Shown here: positions 26,678 to 35,323 of the stretch, in pieces
Position numbering within the stretch: the stretch's first letter is position 1
Layout: every line of letters begins with the position of its first letter
Assembly (NCBI RefSeq): GCF_002285285.1
Contig: NZ_NSJF01000003.1
Coordinates: forward strand, 1-64,000
Origin: Vandammella animalimorsus
GTDB taxonomy: Bacteria; Pseudomonadota; Gammaproteobacteria; Burkholderiales; Burkholderiaceae_C
DNA length: 64,000 nucleotides
Reading direction: 5' to 3'
Notes under the pieces: model-generated
Told to the model about the DNA's origin: nothing
The model's input: the letters and a program-made list of their open reading frames with translations, nothing else
Databases searched by the model: none
Translations under genes and position numbers: made by a program

Positions 26678-28663
26678 ATGAATACAGCTCCTGTTGCACC
26701 ATTGGGCGAGACCCAGGCAAGCCAACCATCCACCCGACAGGCTTCCTGGCACGCCAGCCACCGGCGCTTGCATGCCTTGGCGGCGCTGTTCGCCTCTGCG
26801 GCGATGACGGCTTGTGGCGGCGGCGGAGGCGATGAGCAAACGCCAGCGCCCACTCCCGCCCCAGCGCCTGCTCCAACCCCGGCGCCAGTCCCCACTCCAG
26901 GGCCGACGCCAACACCTGCCCCAGCGCCTACGCCTGCTCCTGCGCCAACCCCTGCCCCGACACCAGCGCCCACTCCGGCGCCAGCGCCGACGCCACCTGC
27001 ACCGGCTCCAGCTCCAACGCCGGCTCCAGCTCCAACGCCCGCACCAGCACCAGCACCAGCACCAGCACCAGCACCAGCACCAGCACCAGCACCAGCACCA
27101 GCACCAACGCCCGCTCCGGCACCAACGCCTGCGGCCAACCCATGGCGCGCCAGCCAGATGTATGCCCCGGGCGAGGTCCTGGGCGATAACCTGCGGGCGC
27201 GCCCCGTGCGGCCTGGCGGGATCGGCGTGGCGGTGGACAACGACAACAACGCCCTGATGCTGGCAGTCAAGCCGCTGCCGCTGCGCGGCCAGACGCCCGT
27301 TGCAGGCGAGGCGCAATCGGCCATCCACATCGTGCGCGGCAAGGTGGATGCAACAGGCCAGGTCAGCTGGGACCCTTCTCAAATCCTGGGCAGCAGCACC
27401 CTGCCCACGCACGAAGTGCACATTCACGAGCGCGCCGCCTATACCCGCGTGGCCATGTCGCCCGCCAATGGCCATGCCGCCGTGGCCTGGGCCAGCAGCG
27501 ATGTGTGCAGCGCCACGGCCTACGACAAGGCGCCCAACCGGTGCTACTACCTGTACCTGTCGCAATACGACCCCGCCACCAGCACCTGGAGCGCGCCGCA
27601 GGTGGTGACCGACCTGCCGCTCAAGGCCGATATCCGGGCCGCCTACTTGACCGACCCCGTGCAGCTGCGCGTGGACAACGCCGGCAACGTGGCCATCATG
27701 CACACCTACTGGATGCAGCGCCGCGGCACCCCGCCCCTGATTGACCCCACCGTGGCGCACACCGCCGTGAGCTGGCGCCTGGCCAGCGCCCCCGTCTGGC
27801 GGCGCCACATCTTTGCCGAGCACAGCAGAGAGACCTTCAACGTGCGCGCCAGCTTTGACCTGGACAACAACGGCAACATGGTCTGGGCCGGCACCGTGCC
27901 GCGCGACAGCAAGCACAGTCAGGTCGTAGTGGCGCGCGGCACGCTCAGCGCAGGCTTTGGAGTGGCGCAGCGCATCGATACGGCGGGCCCCTCCGCCAGC
28001 GCCCTGCTGGGCCGCGTGCGCGTGCACCGCGGCCTGGCGGCGGTGGACTGGGCGCAGTCCGTCTCGGACGGCCCGGTGTACCGCTTCGACCGCCACCTGG
28101 CCGTCTCCCCCGCCGCTGGCCAGCCCTGGCAGGCCAGTCAGGTCCGGCAGCAAATCCATGGCAAAACCGACTCCGACATCCGCAGCAGCTTCCACCGCGA
28201 CGCCCTCTACCTGCTGGGCATCACCAACGCGGGCGAAGTGCTGGCCTACGACTTCATTCGCTACGCCCTGGAGCCCAGCCAGACCTGCGGCGTGTACGTG
28301 CGCACACCCGACGGCGCCATCAACCGCAAGGATCTGCCACAGCCGCTGTGCAGCGCCACGCGGCTGTCCAGCCTCGACCGCCGCACCATCAACCGACGCG
28401 GCGACGTGCTGTACCTGAGGGAAGATGGTTTGTGGCGCCACTACACCGCGGCCACCCACAGCCTCGTCAGCAGCGGCGACCGGGCGCTGACCGGCAGCCA
28501 CAACCTGCTGGGCCCCACGCTGGTGTATGACGTGCAGGCCGCGCTGAACAACAACGGCGGCGCAGCCGCCATCTACTGGACGAACTACAGCGAGCTGCCC
28601 ACCGACGCCAATGGCCAGGGCACGGAAAACGGCCAGCGCAACCTTTGGGGCTTCATCCGCTGA
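26678..28663 (+). CDS. Pro/Ala-repeat lipoprotein of unknown function
   Basis: This 661-residue protein has a long basic N-region, a hydrophobic stretch and a lipobox-like end (FASAAMTAC, Cys46), followed by GGGGGD. This resembles the surface lipoproteins with CGGGG starts common in Burkholderiales. Residues about 54-150 are almost pure Pro/Ala/Thr (PAPTPAPAP), a rigid linker coded partly by a CACCAG-type hexanucleotide repeat. The rest is a globular domain with recurring [10 protein letters not shown] / [10 protein letters not shown] motifs, suggesting a beta-propeller. No enzyme family is recognised. A TTG codon directly before the ATG is also possible. Confidence 0.75.
   Translation: MNTAPVAPLGETQASQPSTRQASWHASHRRLHALAALFASAAMTACGGGGGDEQTPAPTPAPAPAPTPAPVPTPGPTPTPAPAPTPAPAPTPAPTPAPTPAPAPTPPAPAPAPTPAPAPTPAPAPAPAPAPAPAPAPAPAPAPTPAPAPTPAANPWRASQMYAPGEVLGDNLRARPVRPGGIGVAVDNDNNALMLAVKPLPLRGQTPVAGEAQSAIHIVRGKVDATGQVSWDPSQILGSSTLPTHEVHIHERAAYTRVAMSPANGHAAVAWASSDVCSATAYDKAPNRCYYLYLSQYDPATSTWSAPQVVTDLPLKADIRAAYLTDPVQLRVDNAGNVAIMHTYWMQRRGTPPLIDPTVAHTAVSWRLASAPVWRRHIFAEHSRETFNVRASFDLDNNGNMVWAGTVPRDSKHSQVVVARGTLSAGFGVAQRIDTAGPSASALLGRVRVHRGLAAVDWAQSVSDGPVYRFDRHLAVSPAAGQPWQASQVRQQIHGKTDSDIRSSFHRDALYLLGITNAGEVLAYDFIRYALEPSQTCGVYVRTPDGAINRKDLPQPLCSATRLSSLDRRTINRRGDVLYLREDGLWRHYTAATHSLVSSGDRALTGSHNLLGPTLVYDVQAALNNNGGAAAIYWTNYSELPTDANGQGTENGQRNLWGFIR
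27040..27112 (+). repeat. hexanucleotide (CACCAG)n tandem repeat
   Basis: About ten near-perfect copies of a six-base unit, CCAGCA in phase, encode alternating Ala-Pro in the lipoprotein linker. Because the unit is six bases, slippage would change linker length without breaking the frame. Less regular (CCNGCN) repeats extend on both sides, from about 26850 to 27130. Confidence 0.85.
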
Positions 28664-28725
28664 GAATCTCGGCGCCGAGCCTCCTCTTTAGGCGGCAGGG
28701 GTAAGACCGAAGAAGTGAGAACGCC

Positions 28726-29220
28726 ATGAACGTCCTGGGCACGCTGCGTCAGCGATGGCACTGGCTGCCGAGTCAGGCGCGTCGATTCGTCATGGTGATC
28801 TTCGTGTGTGGCATGGTCACTACCGTCGGCTACAGCGTCTTTCCACTGGGCACTGGTTGTACGGGATGCGCGTTGATACCCGCTGATGAAGGGGGGCGGC
28901 GTGGTCTGACCTGGCCTTATATCGGCGGTGGCGTGCTGCTGATGTGGATTGCCCTTGCCGTGCTGTGGGGGTGGGCCTGCTTGCGCTGGGCCGTGCTGTT
29001 TTGGTATCCCGTGATTTTTGGGCTGGCCTATCAAAACGGCGTATGGCGAGGCGCGTGGTCAAGCCGGCCCGTGGATTGGATGATGTTGGCGTTCATCAGC
29101 ATCATCCTCTTCGCCGTGGTGTTCAAGCCCGTTCGAGATTTCCCAGATACACCTGACTCATCCACGCACGCCCGGCGAAGAAACAAACCTGCAAGCGACA
29201 GCGATAGCGCCGAACCGTAA
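28726..29220 (+). CDS. small membrane protein of unknown function
   Basis: This 164-residue protein has about four hydrophobic segments (near residues 20-40, 65-88, 88-103 and 117-133) and a polar, basic C-terminal tail. The loop after the first helix holds a TGCTGCALIP motif with two close cysteines that could bind metal or form a disulfide. I do not recognise a family. It is convergent with the Kazal-type lipoprotein gene, whose stop lies about 15 bp away. Confidence 0.6.
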   Translation: MNVLGTLRQRWHWLPSQARRFVMVIFVCGMVTTVGYSVFPLGTGCTGCALIPADEGGRRGLTWPYIGGGVLLMWIALAVLWGWACLRWAVLFWYPVIFGLAYQNGVWRGAWSSRPVDWMMLAFISIILFAVVFKPVRDFPDTPDSSTHARRRNKPASDSDSAEP

Positions 29221-29236
29221 ACATCTGCGGTGCCGA

Positions 29237-29683
29237 TTACCCCCGAACGCAGCGATCCAGCTTGGCCAGCAAGGCAGCAGGCTCCCATCCGTATCCACAA
29301 TACCCCGCCCCCCGGCACAGAAAGCCTGAACAGGATGGCATGGCTCTCCTTGGCGCTGCGGCGCTCACTGGCGCTGCAGCCCCTGGGCCGCAGGGGCCTG
29401 GCTCTATGGCCAGGACGCGGCCTTGCGGCACGCAGACCCAGCAGGCATTGCTGTAGGTCTGCCGGTAACGGCGCCCGTTGTGTTCGATGCTGGCGCAAAC
29501 GGGGGCGTACTGCTCGGTGCAGGCGTGTGCGCAAGGCCCCTGGATGGGGTGCTGCGGCGATGCGGGCGACGCCACTACCACCGCAGCACCAGCAGCCGGG
29601 GGCGAAGCGCCCGGCCCTGGGCTGCTGCAGGCGGCCATGGCCAAGCCAAGGGCCAGCAAACAGGGATGCCATGAACGAAACAT
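29237..29683 (-). CDS. Kazal-type domain lipoprotein
   Basis: This 148-residue protein has a lipoprotein signal (LALGLAMAAC-SS, Cys at about 19), an Ala/Pro linker, and a Kazal-like domain at about residues 50-100 with the pattern CTEQYAPVCASIE, then YSNACWVC and ending EPGPC. Kazal domains are best known as serine-protease inhibitors and are uncommon in bacteria. A second Cys-rich stretch (CSGFLCRGAGYCGYG) lies near the C terminus. A GGAGCAGC ribosome-binding site supports the start. A DegQ-like serine protease gene lies about 260 bp away on the other strand. Inhibition of any protease is unproven. Confidence 0.75.
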   Translation of the reverse strand: MFRSWHPCLLALGLAMAACSSPGPGASPPAAGAAVVVASPASPQHPIQGPCAHACTEQYAPVCASIEHNGRRYRQTYSNACWVCVPQGRVLAIEPGPCGPGAAAPVSAAAPRRAMPSCSGFLCRGAGYCGYGWEPAALLAKLDRCVRG

Positions 29684-29699
29684 GCGCTGCTCCTTTCTC

Positions 29700-29824
29700 A
29701 GAGCCTGTTCAAAATCTCGGCGTGAGTGGGCAAGAAGCGGTTTGGGATGGGCTGCAAGGCGCAAAACGCAGCAGGCCGCCCGATCCTGAGGATGAGCGCG
29801 GCGCGTAGATTTTGAGGACAGGGC
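29700..29824 (+). repeat. R1 palindromic repeat, degenerate copy C
   Basis: The left end AGAGCCTGTTCAAAATCT is intact and is followed by the conserved GTGGGCAAGAAGCGGTTTGG segment. The inner GCCATAGC hairpin is absent, and the right end has changed to AGATTTTGAGGACAGGGCC. A further ACCTGTTCAAAA fragment follows at 29828. The element lies upstream of the lipoprotein start, between two divergent genes. Confidence 0.8.
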
Positions 29825-29945
29825 CAGAACCTGTTCAAAACCCACCGGGGGCTTTGCCTGCCACGACCCGGCAGCGCAGCGGATCGCGCTATGCTGCGGC
29901 CTGTTTTCAAGCCCGCCCCACAGGCATTGCATCCATCATTCCCCC

Positions 29946-31121
29946 ATGCGTCGCTATTGGCTTTTCTTCTCGCAAACCGTCACGGTCATGCTGGCCGGTT
30001 ATTTCATCGTTGCCACGCTCAGGCCGCAATGGCTGGCCGATGCGCCGGCCACTGCGCCAGCAGCCGTTCAGGGCACGCGGGTTCCACCCGCGCCCAGCGG
30101 AGCATTGGGGCAGGCGCCTGCCCCTAGCCCAGCCCCAACGGGCAGCCTGCGCCAGGCGGCCGAGCGCGCTGCGCCTTCGGTGGTCAGCATCGACACCCGC
30201 ACCACGGTGCGCCATCCCTACGCCAACGATCCGTTCTTCCGGTACTTTTTCGGCGAGGTGCCCAATAGTTCGCGCAGCGGGTTGGGCAGCGGCGTGATCG
30301 TCAGCGCCGATGGCCATTTGCTCACCAACCACCATGTGGTCGAGGGGGCAGACACGATTTCCGTCACGCTGCACGATGGCCGCGAGTTCAGCGCCAAGGT
30401 CATCGGCAGCGACCCCGACTCCGACCTGGCAGTGCTCAAAATCCAGGCCAGCGGCCTGCCCGCCATCCGCATGGGCGATGTCAACGCCATGGCCATTGGC
30501 GACACGGTGCTGGCCATTGGCAATCCGTTCGGTGTGGGGCAGACCGTCACCAGCGGCATCATCAGCGCCCTGGGCCGCAACCACCTGGGGCTCAACATCT
30601 TCGAAAACTTCATTCAGACCGATGCGGCCATCAACCCCGGTAACTCCGGCGGGGCGCTGGTCAACACTGCTGGCGAGCTGGTGGGCATCAACACGGTGAT
30701 CTTCTCCAAGTCGGGCGGCAATATGGGCATTGGCTTTGCCATCCCGACCGATTCGGCGCAGTTCGTGCTCGACAGCGTGCTGCGCAACGGGCGCGTGGTG
30801 CGCGGCTGGCTGGGCCTGGTCTCTGACCCGCTGACGCCGGAGCTGGCCCAGGCCACGGGCGCGCGCAGCACCAGTGGCGTCATCGTCACGGGCGTGCTGC
30901 AGCACAGCCCTGCGGCACAAGCGGGCATCCGCCCAGGCGATGTCATCACCGCCGTGGGCGATCAGCCGGTACACGGCGTGCCGCAGCTGCTGGCCAGCGT
31001 GGCCATGCTCCAGCCCCAGGTGCCCACGCACCTCACGGTGGAGCGCGGCGGACAATCGCAGCGCATCAGCGTCACCCCCAGCGAGCGCCCGGCCACCACC
31101 GGCCGGCAGCGCCGCCGCTGA
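29946..31121 (+). CDS. DegQ/DegS-like periplasmic serine protease
   Basis: This 391-residue protein is an S1C (HtrA-type) protease with a single N-terminal membrane anchor (about residues 8-24), a Pro/Ala linker and one PDZ domain (about 285-385). The catalytic triad is visible: His130 in LTNHHVVEG, Asp160 in DSDLAVLK and Ser234 in NPGNSGGALV. One PDZ plus an anchor resembles DegS more than DegP/DegQ. The position next to the tatC-tatB-tatA-HIT block is conserved in Comamonadaceae and relatives. It should act in periplasmic quality control or envelope stress signalling. Confidence 0.92.
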   Translation: MRRYWLFFSQTVTVMLAGYFIVATLRPQWLADAPATAPAAVQGTRVPPAPSGALGQAPAPSPAPTGSLRQAAERAAPSVVSIDTRTTVRHPYANDPFFRYFFGEVPNSSRSGLGSGVIVSADGHLLTNHHVVEGADTISVTLHDGREFSAKVIGSDPDSDLAVLKIQASGLPAIRMGDVNAMAIGDTVLAIGNPFGVGQTVTSGIISALGRNHLGLNIFENFIQTDAAINPGNSGGALVNTAGELVGINTVIFSKSGGNMGIGFAIPTDSAQFVLDSVLRNGRVVRGWLGLVSDPLTPELAQATGARSTSGVIVTGVLQHSPAAQAGIRPGDVITAVGDQPVHGVPQLLASVAMLQPQVPTHLTVERGGQSQRISVTPSERPATTGRQRRR

Positions 31122-31170
31122 ACGCGGCTCAAACGCACGGCGCGCGCATCAATGGGGCGGGCCGGCTGAC

Positions 31171-31947
31171 TCAGCCCTGCTCGCCCGGATCCGCACTGGG
31201 CCTCACGAACCAGCGCGATGCCCAGATACCAACCTCATACAGCAGGCACATGGGCACGGCCAAGGTGATCTGCGACAGCACATCCGGCGGCGTGACGATG
31301 GCGGCGATCACGAAGGCCAATACCGCGAAATAGCCCCGGAAAGAGCGCAGCTTGGCCACGGTCACCAGCTCAAAACGCACCAGCAGCAAAACGACGATGG
31401 GCACCTGAAAGGCCAGCGCAAAGGCAATGTAGAGCGAGAGAATGACGCTGACGTAGGAGGCCACGTCGGGCGTGGCGGCCACACTTTCGGGCGAGAAGCG
31501 CTGAATGAAGCCAAACATTTTGTCCAGCACGAACAGCTGCACGAAGGCAATGCCCACGTAGGCCAGAACACTGCCCATCAAGATCAGCGGCAGTGCAAAA
31601 CGCTTTTCATGGCTATAAAGGCCAGGAGCCACGAACGCCCAGGCCTGATAGACCAGCCAGGGCAGGGTCACCAGCACCGCCGTCATGAACAGCACCTTCA
31701 GCGGCACCAGAAACGGGGTCAGCACCCCAACGGCAATGAGCTTGGCATCGGGCGGCATGTGTGCCCGAATGGGCATGGCAATCAAGTCGATCAGCGCGCT
31801 GGGGCCGGGCCAGGCCATCAGCACGGCAATGGCGCCCGCCAAGCCCAGGATGCAGTAGATCAGGCGGTTGCGCAGCTCCATCAAGTGCTGGACAAAGGGC
31901 TGCTCGGTGCCTGCGAGTTCGTCGTGGTCGTGGGATGGGGAAGCCAT
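31171..31947 (-). CDS. tatC: Sec-independent translocase subunit TatC
   Basis: TatC is the polytopic receptor of the twin-arginine export system and recognises the RR signal peptides of folded substrates. The 258-residue protein has six hydrophobic helices and the invariant segments FVQHLMELRNRLIY near the N terminus and SPESVAATPDVASYV in the first periplasmic region. It is the last gene of a minus-strand HIT-tatA-tatB-tatC run, 70 bp after tatB, and convergent with the DegQ-like protease gene. Confidence 0.96.
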   Translation of the reverse strand: MASPSHDHDELAGTEQPFVQHLMELRNRLIYCILGLAGAIAVLMAWPGPSALIDLIAMPIRAHMPPDAKLIAVGVLTPFLVPLKVLFMTAVLVTLPWLVYQAWAFVAPGLYSHEKRFALPLILMGSVLAYVGIAFVQLFVLDKMFGFIQRFSPESVAATPDVASYVSVILSLYIAFALAFQVPIVVLLLVRFELVTVAKLRSFRGYFAVLAFVIAAIVTPPDVLSQITLAVPMCLLYEVGIWASRWFVRPSADPGEQG

Positions 31948-32017
31948 GGGGGAAGAGACGCCGCCGCCGCATGGCCATGGCGCATGGCCTGCGGGCGGCT
32001 CTATCGGTCAGGGGAAA

Positions 32018-32596
32018 CTAGGGCCTGTGCACACTATGGGAGGATTTGCCGCCACCGGCCTGACCCGCCGAGCCGGCATGGCCGCGCGCGGCGCTGGAGC
32101 GCAGGCGGCGGCGCACCTGCTGGCGCGCCTTGTACCACTGCGGCACGGCCTGGCGGCGCAAGCGCCAGTTCTTGCGCGCCACAGGCACCGACACGGGCGC
32201 TACGGCCGTGACAAAGGCGCGTTTGCTGGCATCCTCCAGCCCATCGTCGGGCGCTGGCATGGCGGCATCGCTCTGCTGCATCGAGCCCTCCTCCCAGGAT
32301 TGCAGATCGTGCAAGTCCTGCGAGATGGTGTCGACTTCTTTCTGGAAGTCGCTGGCGTGCGTACGCACCGAGTGCTCCAGATCGCGTGCAGCCTCTTCGA
32401 CACTGGTTTTGACCTTGCGCAGCTCATCAAGCTCCATGGCCTGATTGACCTCGCGCTTGACCTCGTTGACGTAGCGCTGCGCCTTGCCCAGCAAGGCGCC
32501 CACTGTACGAGCCACGCGCGGCAGGCGCTCAGGCCCGATCACGATCAGCGCGACCACGCCGATCATCACCATTTTGGAAATACCCAGATCAAACAT
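32018..32596 (-). CDS. tatB: Sec-independent translocase subunit TatB
   Basis: TatB pairs with TatC to bind signal peptides. The 192-residue protein has the N-terminal membrane helix [19 protein letters not shown], with the family's Glu and Gly-Pro hinge, followed by an amphipathic helix and a long charged tail. The tail ends in a basic segment after about residue 150, longer than average but usual for betaproteobacteria. The gene lies between tatA and tatC on the minus strand. Confidence 0.94.
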   Translation of the reverse strand: MFDLGISKMVMIGVVALIVIGPERLPRVARTVGALLGKAQRYVNEVKREVNQAMELDELRKVKTSVEEAARDLEHSVRTHASDFQKEVDTISQDLHDLQSWEEGSMQQSDAAMPAPDDGLEDASKRAFVTAVAPVSVPVARKNWRLRRQAVPQWYKARQQVRRRLRSSAARGHAGSAGQAGGGKSSHSVHRP

Positions 32597-32691
32597 GCAG
32601 TGCCGTCATGGTCGCCGCAACAGCACACTGCACAACGCCCTTGGGCTTCAAGGCCCATGGCGCGCGCATGGCCATGCGGCAGGCCGGTGCT

Positions 32692-32943
32692 TCAGCTTTT
32701 TTCCTTGGCCGAGACCTCGATGGTCTCGCGGGCCACCGGGTGCTGGCTCTGGTCCTTCACCTGCTGGGCGCCTGCGACCGTGCCATTGGCGGGCGCATCC
32801 TGCCCGCCCTCACGCATGCCTTCCTTGAAGCCCTTGACGGCCCCACCCAGGTCACTGCCGATATTGCGCAGCTTCTTGGTGCCAAACACCAGCACTACCA
32901 CCAGCAACACCACCAGCCAATGCCAAATGGAAAAACTGCCCAT
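32692..32943 (-). CDS. tatA: Sec-independent translocase subunit TatA
   Basis: TatA forms the pore-making oligomer of the Tat system. The 83-residue protein shows the standard [20 protein letters not shown] helix, then the [19 protein letters not shown] hinge and amphipathic helix, and a polar tail. The internal ATG at 32943 was chosen because TatA proteins begin with MG(S/I)xSIWH; five residues upstream in frame look spurious. It is followed by tatB and tatC. Confidence 0.96.
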   Translation of the reverse strand: MGSFSIWHWLVVLLVVVLVFGTKKLRNIGSDLGGAVKGFKEGMREGGQDAPANGTVAGAQQVKDQSQHPVARETIEVSAKEKS

Positions 32944-33171
32944 GTCGTTTCCTTTCATTCATGAGGTTCATGCGTACACGGCGGGGGCGCTGCTGCGCCT
33001 GCCACCGCTGTGCCAGGCCACTGCTTTGCCCTCACCACGGCACAGCCGGCCATTGTATGCCGCCATGCCAGGACCATTGCCGCCACGGGGCATGGCGTCG
33101 CCATGTGGCTGCGTGTGTGCACGCTTCAGGGAAGATCGCAGCCGCTGCGCAAAGCTGCGCCCTGCAGGCTC

Positions 33172-33552
33172 TTACTTGCGCCAGGGGCGCGGCCCGCCCA
33201 TGACGTGCACGTGCAAGTGGTGCACCTCTTGCCCGCCTTCCTCGCCGGTGTTGATGACCACGCGAAAGCCCCCTTGGGGGTAAGGATTGCAGCCGCGCTG
33301 CAAGGCCAGCTCTGGCGCCTTGGCCAGTATTTTGCCCAGCAGCGGGGCATCAGCCGGGCTGGCGTGGGCCAGCGATGGCAGGTGGCGCTTGGGGATGATG
33401 AGAAAGTGCACCGGCGCAGCCGGGTTGATGTCGTCGAAGGCGACGAGGTCTTCGTCCTCGTACAGCTTCTTCGCAGGGATTTGCCCGGCCGCGATCTTGC
33501 AGAAGATGCAGTCCGGCGCGTGGCTCTGGTGGGCATCGGGGGAGGAAGTCAT
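33172..33552 (-). CDS. hinT: HIT-family nucleotide-binding protein
   Basis: This 126-residue protein is a HinT-like purine nucleoside phosphoramidase of the histidine-triad family. The signatures are CIFCKIAAGQIPAKKLYEDE at the N terminus, the central INPAAPVHFLIIPKRH, and the catalytic HLHVHVMGG near residues 109-117. The ATG at 33552 was chosen over a GTG two codons upstream. Its place ahead of tatA-tatB-tatC is conserved in beta- and gammaproteobacteria, usually after hisE, which is not present here. Confidence 0.93.
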   Translation of the reverse strand: MTSSPDAHQSHAPDCIFCKIAAGQIPAKKLYEDEDLVAFDDINPAAPVHFLIIPKRHLPSLAHASPADAPLLGKILAKAPELALQRGCNPYPQGGFRVVINTGEEGGQEVHHLHVHVMGGPRPWRK

Positions 33553-33601
33553 GGGCACGGTTCTGATGGAGTGATGAGTAACCTAGAGCGCTAGAGCGTG
33601 T

Positions 33602-34645
33602 TCACAAAGTGGCGCGCACGCCAACATCGGCATAGTGCGTTTGCAGCCACTGCTGAGCGGCCGTTCGGCCCAGGGAGAACAAGTCTTGCAGAAAGCGGAT
33701 GTCGGCACGCAGCTTGCTATCACTGCCAAAGGGCTCGAGCAGCGAGCCGCCATCAATGCGGTGCATGCGCATGGCCTTGTAGCGGCCAGGCTCAAGTCGG
33801 CCTTCTTCCAGCAAGCGTCGCACAAACTCAATGGCGCGCAGCTCAGCCAGCAGGCTGGCATTGAAGGTAACCTCGTTAACGCGCTCTTGAATCTCAGTCA
33901 TGGTGCGCGGCACGGCGTTGGTTTCGATGGGGTTGATTTGCACCAGCAGCACGTCGTCGGCCTGGGCATGGTAGATCAGCGGGTAAATGGCCGGGTTGCC
34001 CGAGTAGCCGCCATCCCAGTAATGCTCACCATCGATTTCCACGGCGTTGAACAACTGCGGCAAACAGGCCGAGGCCATCAACGCATCCAGGCTGACTTGC
34101 TCGCCTTCGAATACCTTGCTACGCCCCGTGCGCACATTGGTTGCGCCAATGAACAACTGTGGCACCAGGCCTTGGCCTTGATGACGCTGAATGGCCTCGA
34201 AATCAATCAGCCGGCGCAGCAGCGTACGCAGCGGATTGATGTCCATTGGGTTGGTCTGCGCTGGCGAGAGGGGTGACACCATCAACGGCTTGAGCCAGGG
34301 CATCCACTGCGCGGCCATGCTCGACGGCGAGGCATTGAGAAATACCCCCATCGTGCCCACGGCTTCCCAGAAAGTGCGCAGCGTCTGACGCGCCAGCTCG
34401 CAGCCGCGCGCATGGGCCTCGCGGGCATCGGTCAGGCCCAGCTCGGCGGCCTGGGCAAAGCCTGCGGCCAGCACAGTGGCATTCATGGCCCCGGCGCTGG
34501 TGCCGCTGATACCGTCGAAGCGGCAATTGCCCGCTTCCAGCAGCGCATCGAGCACGCCCCAGGTAAAAGCCCCGTGCGAGCCTCCGCCCTGCAAGGCCAG
34601 GTTGAACACTTTGATGGATCGGTCTTTTTTGGGCACAGGCGTCAT
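33602..34645 (-). CDS. patatin-like phospholipase
   Basis: This 347-residue protein is a patatin-family acyl hydrolase. The oxyanion-hole motif is LALQGGGSHGAFTWG near residue 20, the nucleophile Ser50 lies in GISGTSAGAMNA, and the catalytic Asp212 in HYWDGGYSGNP, giving the Ser-Asp dyad. No signal peptide is visible. Bacterial relatives hydrolyse phospholipids or lipids in membrane turnover, and sometimes are secreted effectors; nothing here indicates secretion. It is 31 bp upstream of the next minus-strand membrane-protein gene's end, so the two may share a transcript. Confidence 0.9.
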   Translation of the reverse strand: MTPVPKKDRSIKVFNLALQGGGSHGAFTWGVLDALLEAGNCRFDGISGTSAGAMNATVLAAGFAQAAELGLTDAREAHARGCELARQTLRTFWEAVGTMGVFLNASPSSMAAQWMPWLKPLMVSPLSPAQTNPMDINPLRTLLRRLIDFEAIQRHQGQGLVPQLFIGATNVRTGRSKVFEGEQVSLDALMASACLPQLFNAVEIDGEHYWDGGYSGNPAIYPLIYHAQADDVLLVQINPIETNAVPRTMTEIQERVNEVTFNASLLAELRAIEFVRRLLEEGRLEPGRYKAMRMHRIDGGSLLEPFGSDSKLRADIRFLQDLFSLGRTAAQQWLQTHYADVGVRATL

Positions 34646-34676
34646 GGCGCAGCGTCCGTGAAAAATTAGCCTGCAC

Positions 34677-35090
34677 TCAGGCAGTGGTAATGGCCCGGTT
34701 CTGGTTCATGGCCACCATGCCGCGCACGATGCGCACCAAAAACCACAGCGAGACGAAGAACCACGCCACCAGGCCCGGGATGTAGAGCAGCAGGAACAGC
34801 GGCCAAGTCAGCACATACCAGAACAGCGACCAGCCCACGCTGCGGATGCGCCACTCGAAGTGGCTTTGCTGCCAGCTGCCCCTGGCATCCGGGCTCTTGA
34901 CCACATCCAGAATCAGCGCCAGCAGCAGCAACAGCAGGCTGGGCTGCAGCCCCGGCAGCACGGCGCAAATGGCCACCACCAGGTGCATGCCATAGCTGAT
35001 CCAGCCCAACAGCTTGAGATCACTGAGCTCCTTGGCGTCCAGCTGGCGCGCCTGCACCTCGATCACTTCATTGTCATTGGCGTTCTGCAT
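34677..35090 (-). CDS. small membrane protein (DUF4870-like)
   Basis: This 137-residue protein has a polar N terminus followed by three or four hydrophobic helices: LGWISYGMHLVVAICAVLPG, LLLLLLALILDVV and a C-terminal pair ending FVSLWFLVRIVRGM. The pattern resembles the Tic20-like DUF4870 proteins. Function unknown. It may be co-transcribed with the patatin-like gene downstream and is divergent from ribBX. Confidence 0.65.
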   Translation of the reverse strand: MQNANDNEVIEVQARQLDAKELSDLKLLGWISYGMHLVVAICAVLPGLQPSLLLLLLALILDVVKSPDARGSWQQSHFEWRIRSVGWSLFWYVLTWPLFLLLYIPGLVAWFFVSLWFLVRIVRGMVAMNQNRAITTA

Positions 35091-35323
35091 GCCCGGCTCC
35101 TGAAAACAAAACGCAAGGCGCTCTCTACGCCTCGCGGCTGGCTATTGTGCCGCATCCCAGCCGCCGCGCCTGCTGCCGATACAATCGGGGGCTTTTTTCC
35201 GCCCTCCCTGGGCAAGGCCTGCACAATTGCAGCAGCCAAAGCGTGCGCTGCGGCTTGTGCAAGCCTTGCCTTAGCCGCAGCGCCCCTGCGCAGCGGCGCC
35301 AGCCAGCCAGCCGTTCTTTTGCC

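Noticed and set aside
26850-27130. Possible CRISPR-like array in the repeated region
   Set aside because: Units are six bases without spacers and encode a continuous Pro-Ala stalk inside a gene.
33590-33612. AGAGCGTGTT found here and at 47111, possibly a third repeat family
   Set aside because: The similarity does not extend beyond about ten bases.
35091-35323. FMN riboswitch ahead of ribBX
   Set aside because: None of the conserved RFN-element segments is present; the region has only a weak CCGAT-ATCGG inverted repeat.
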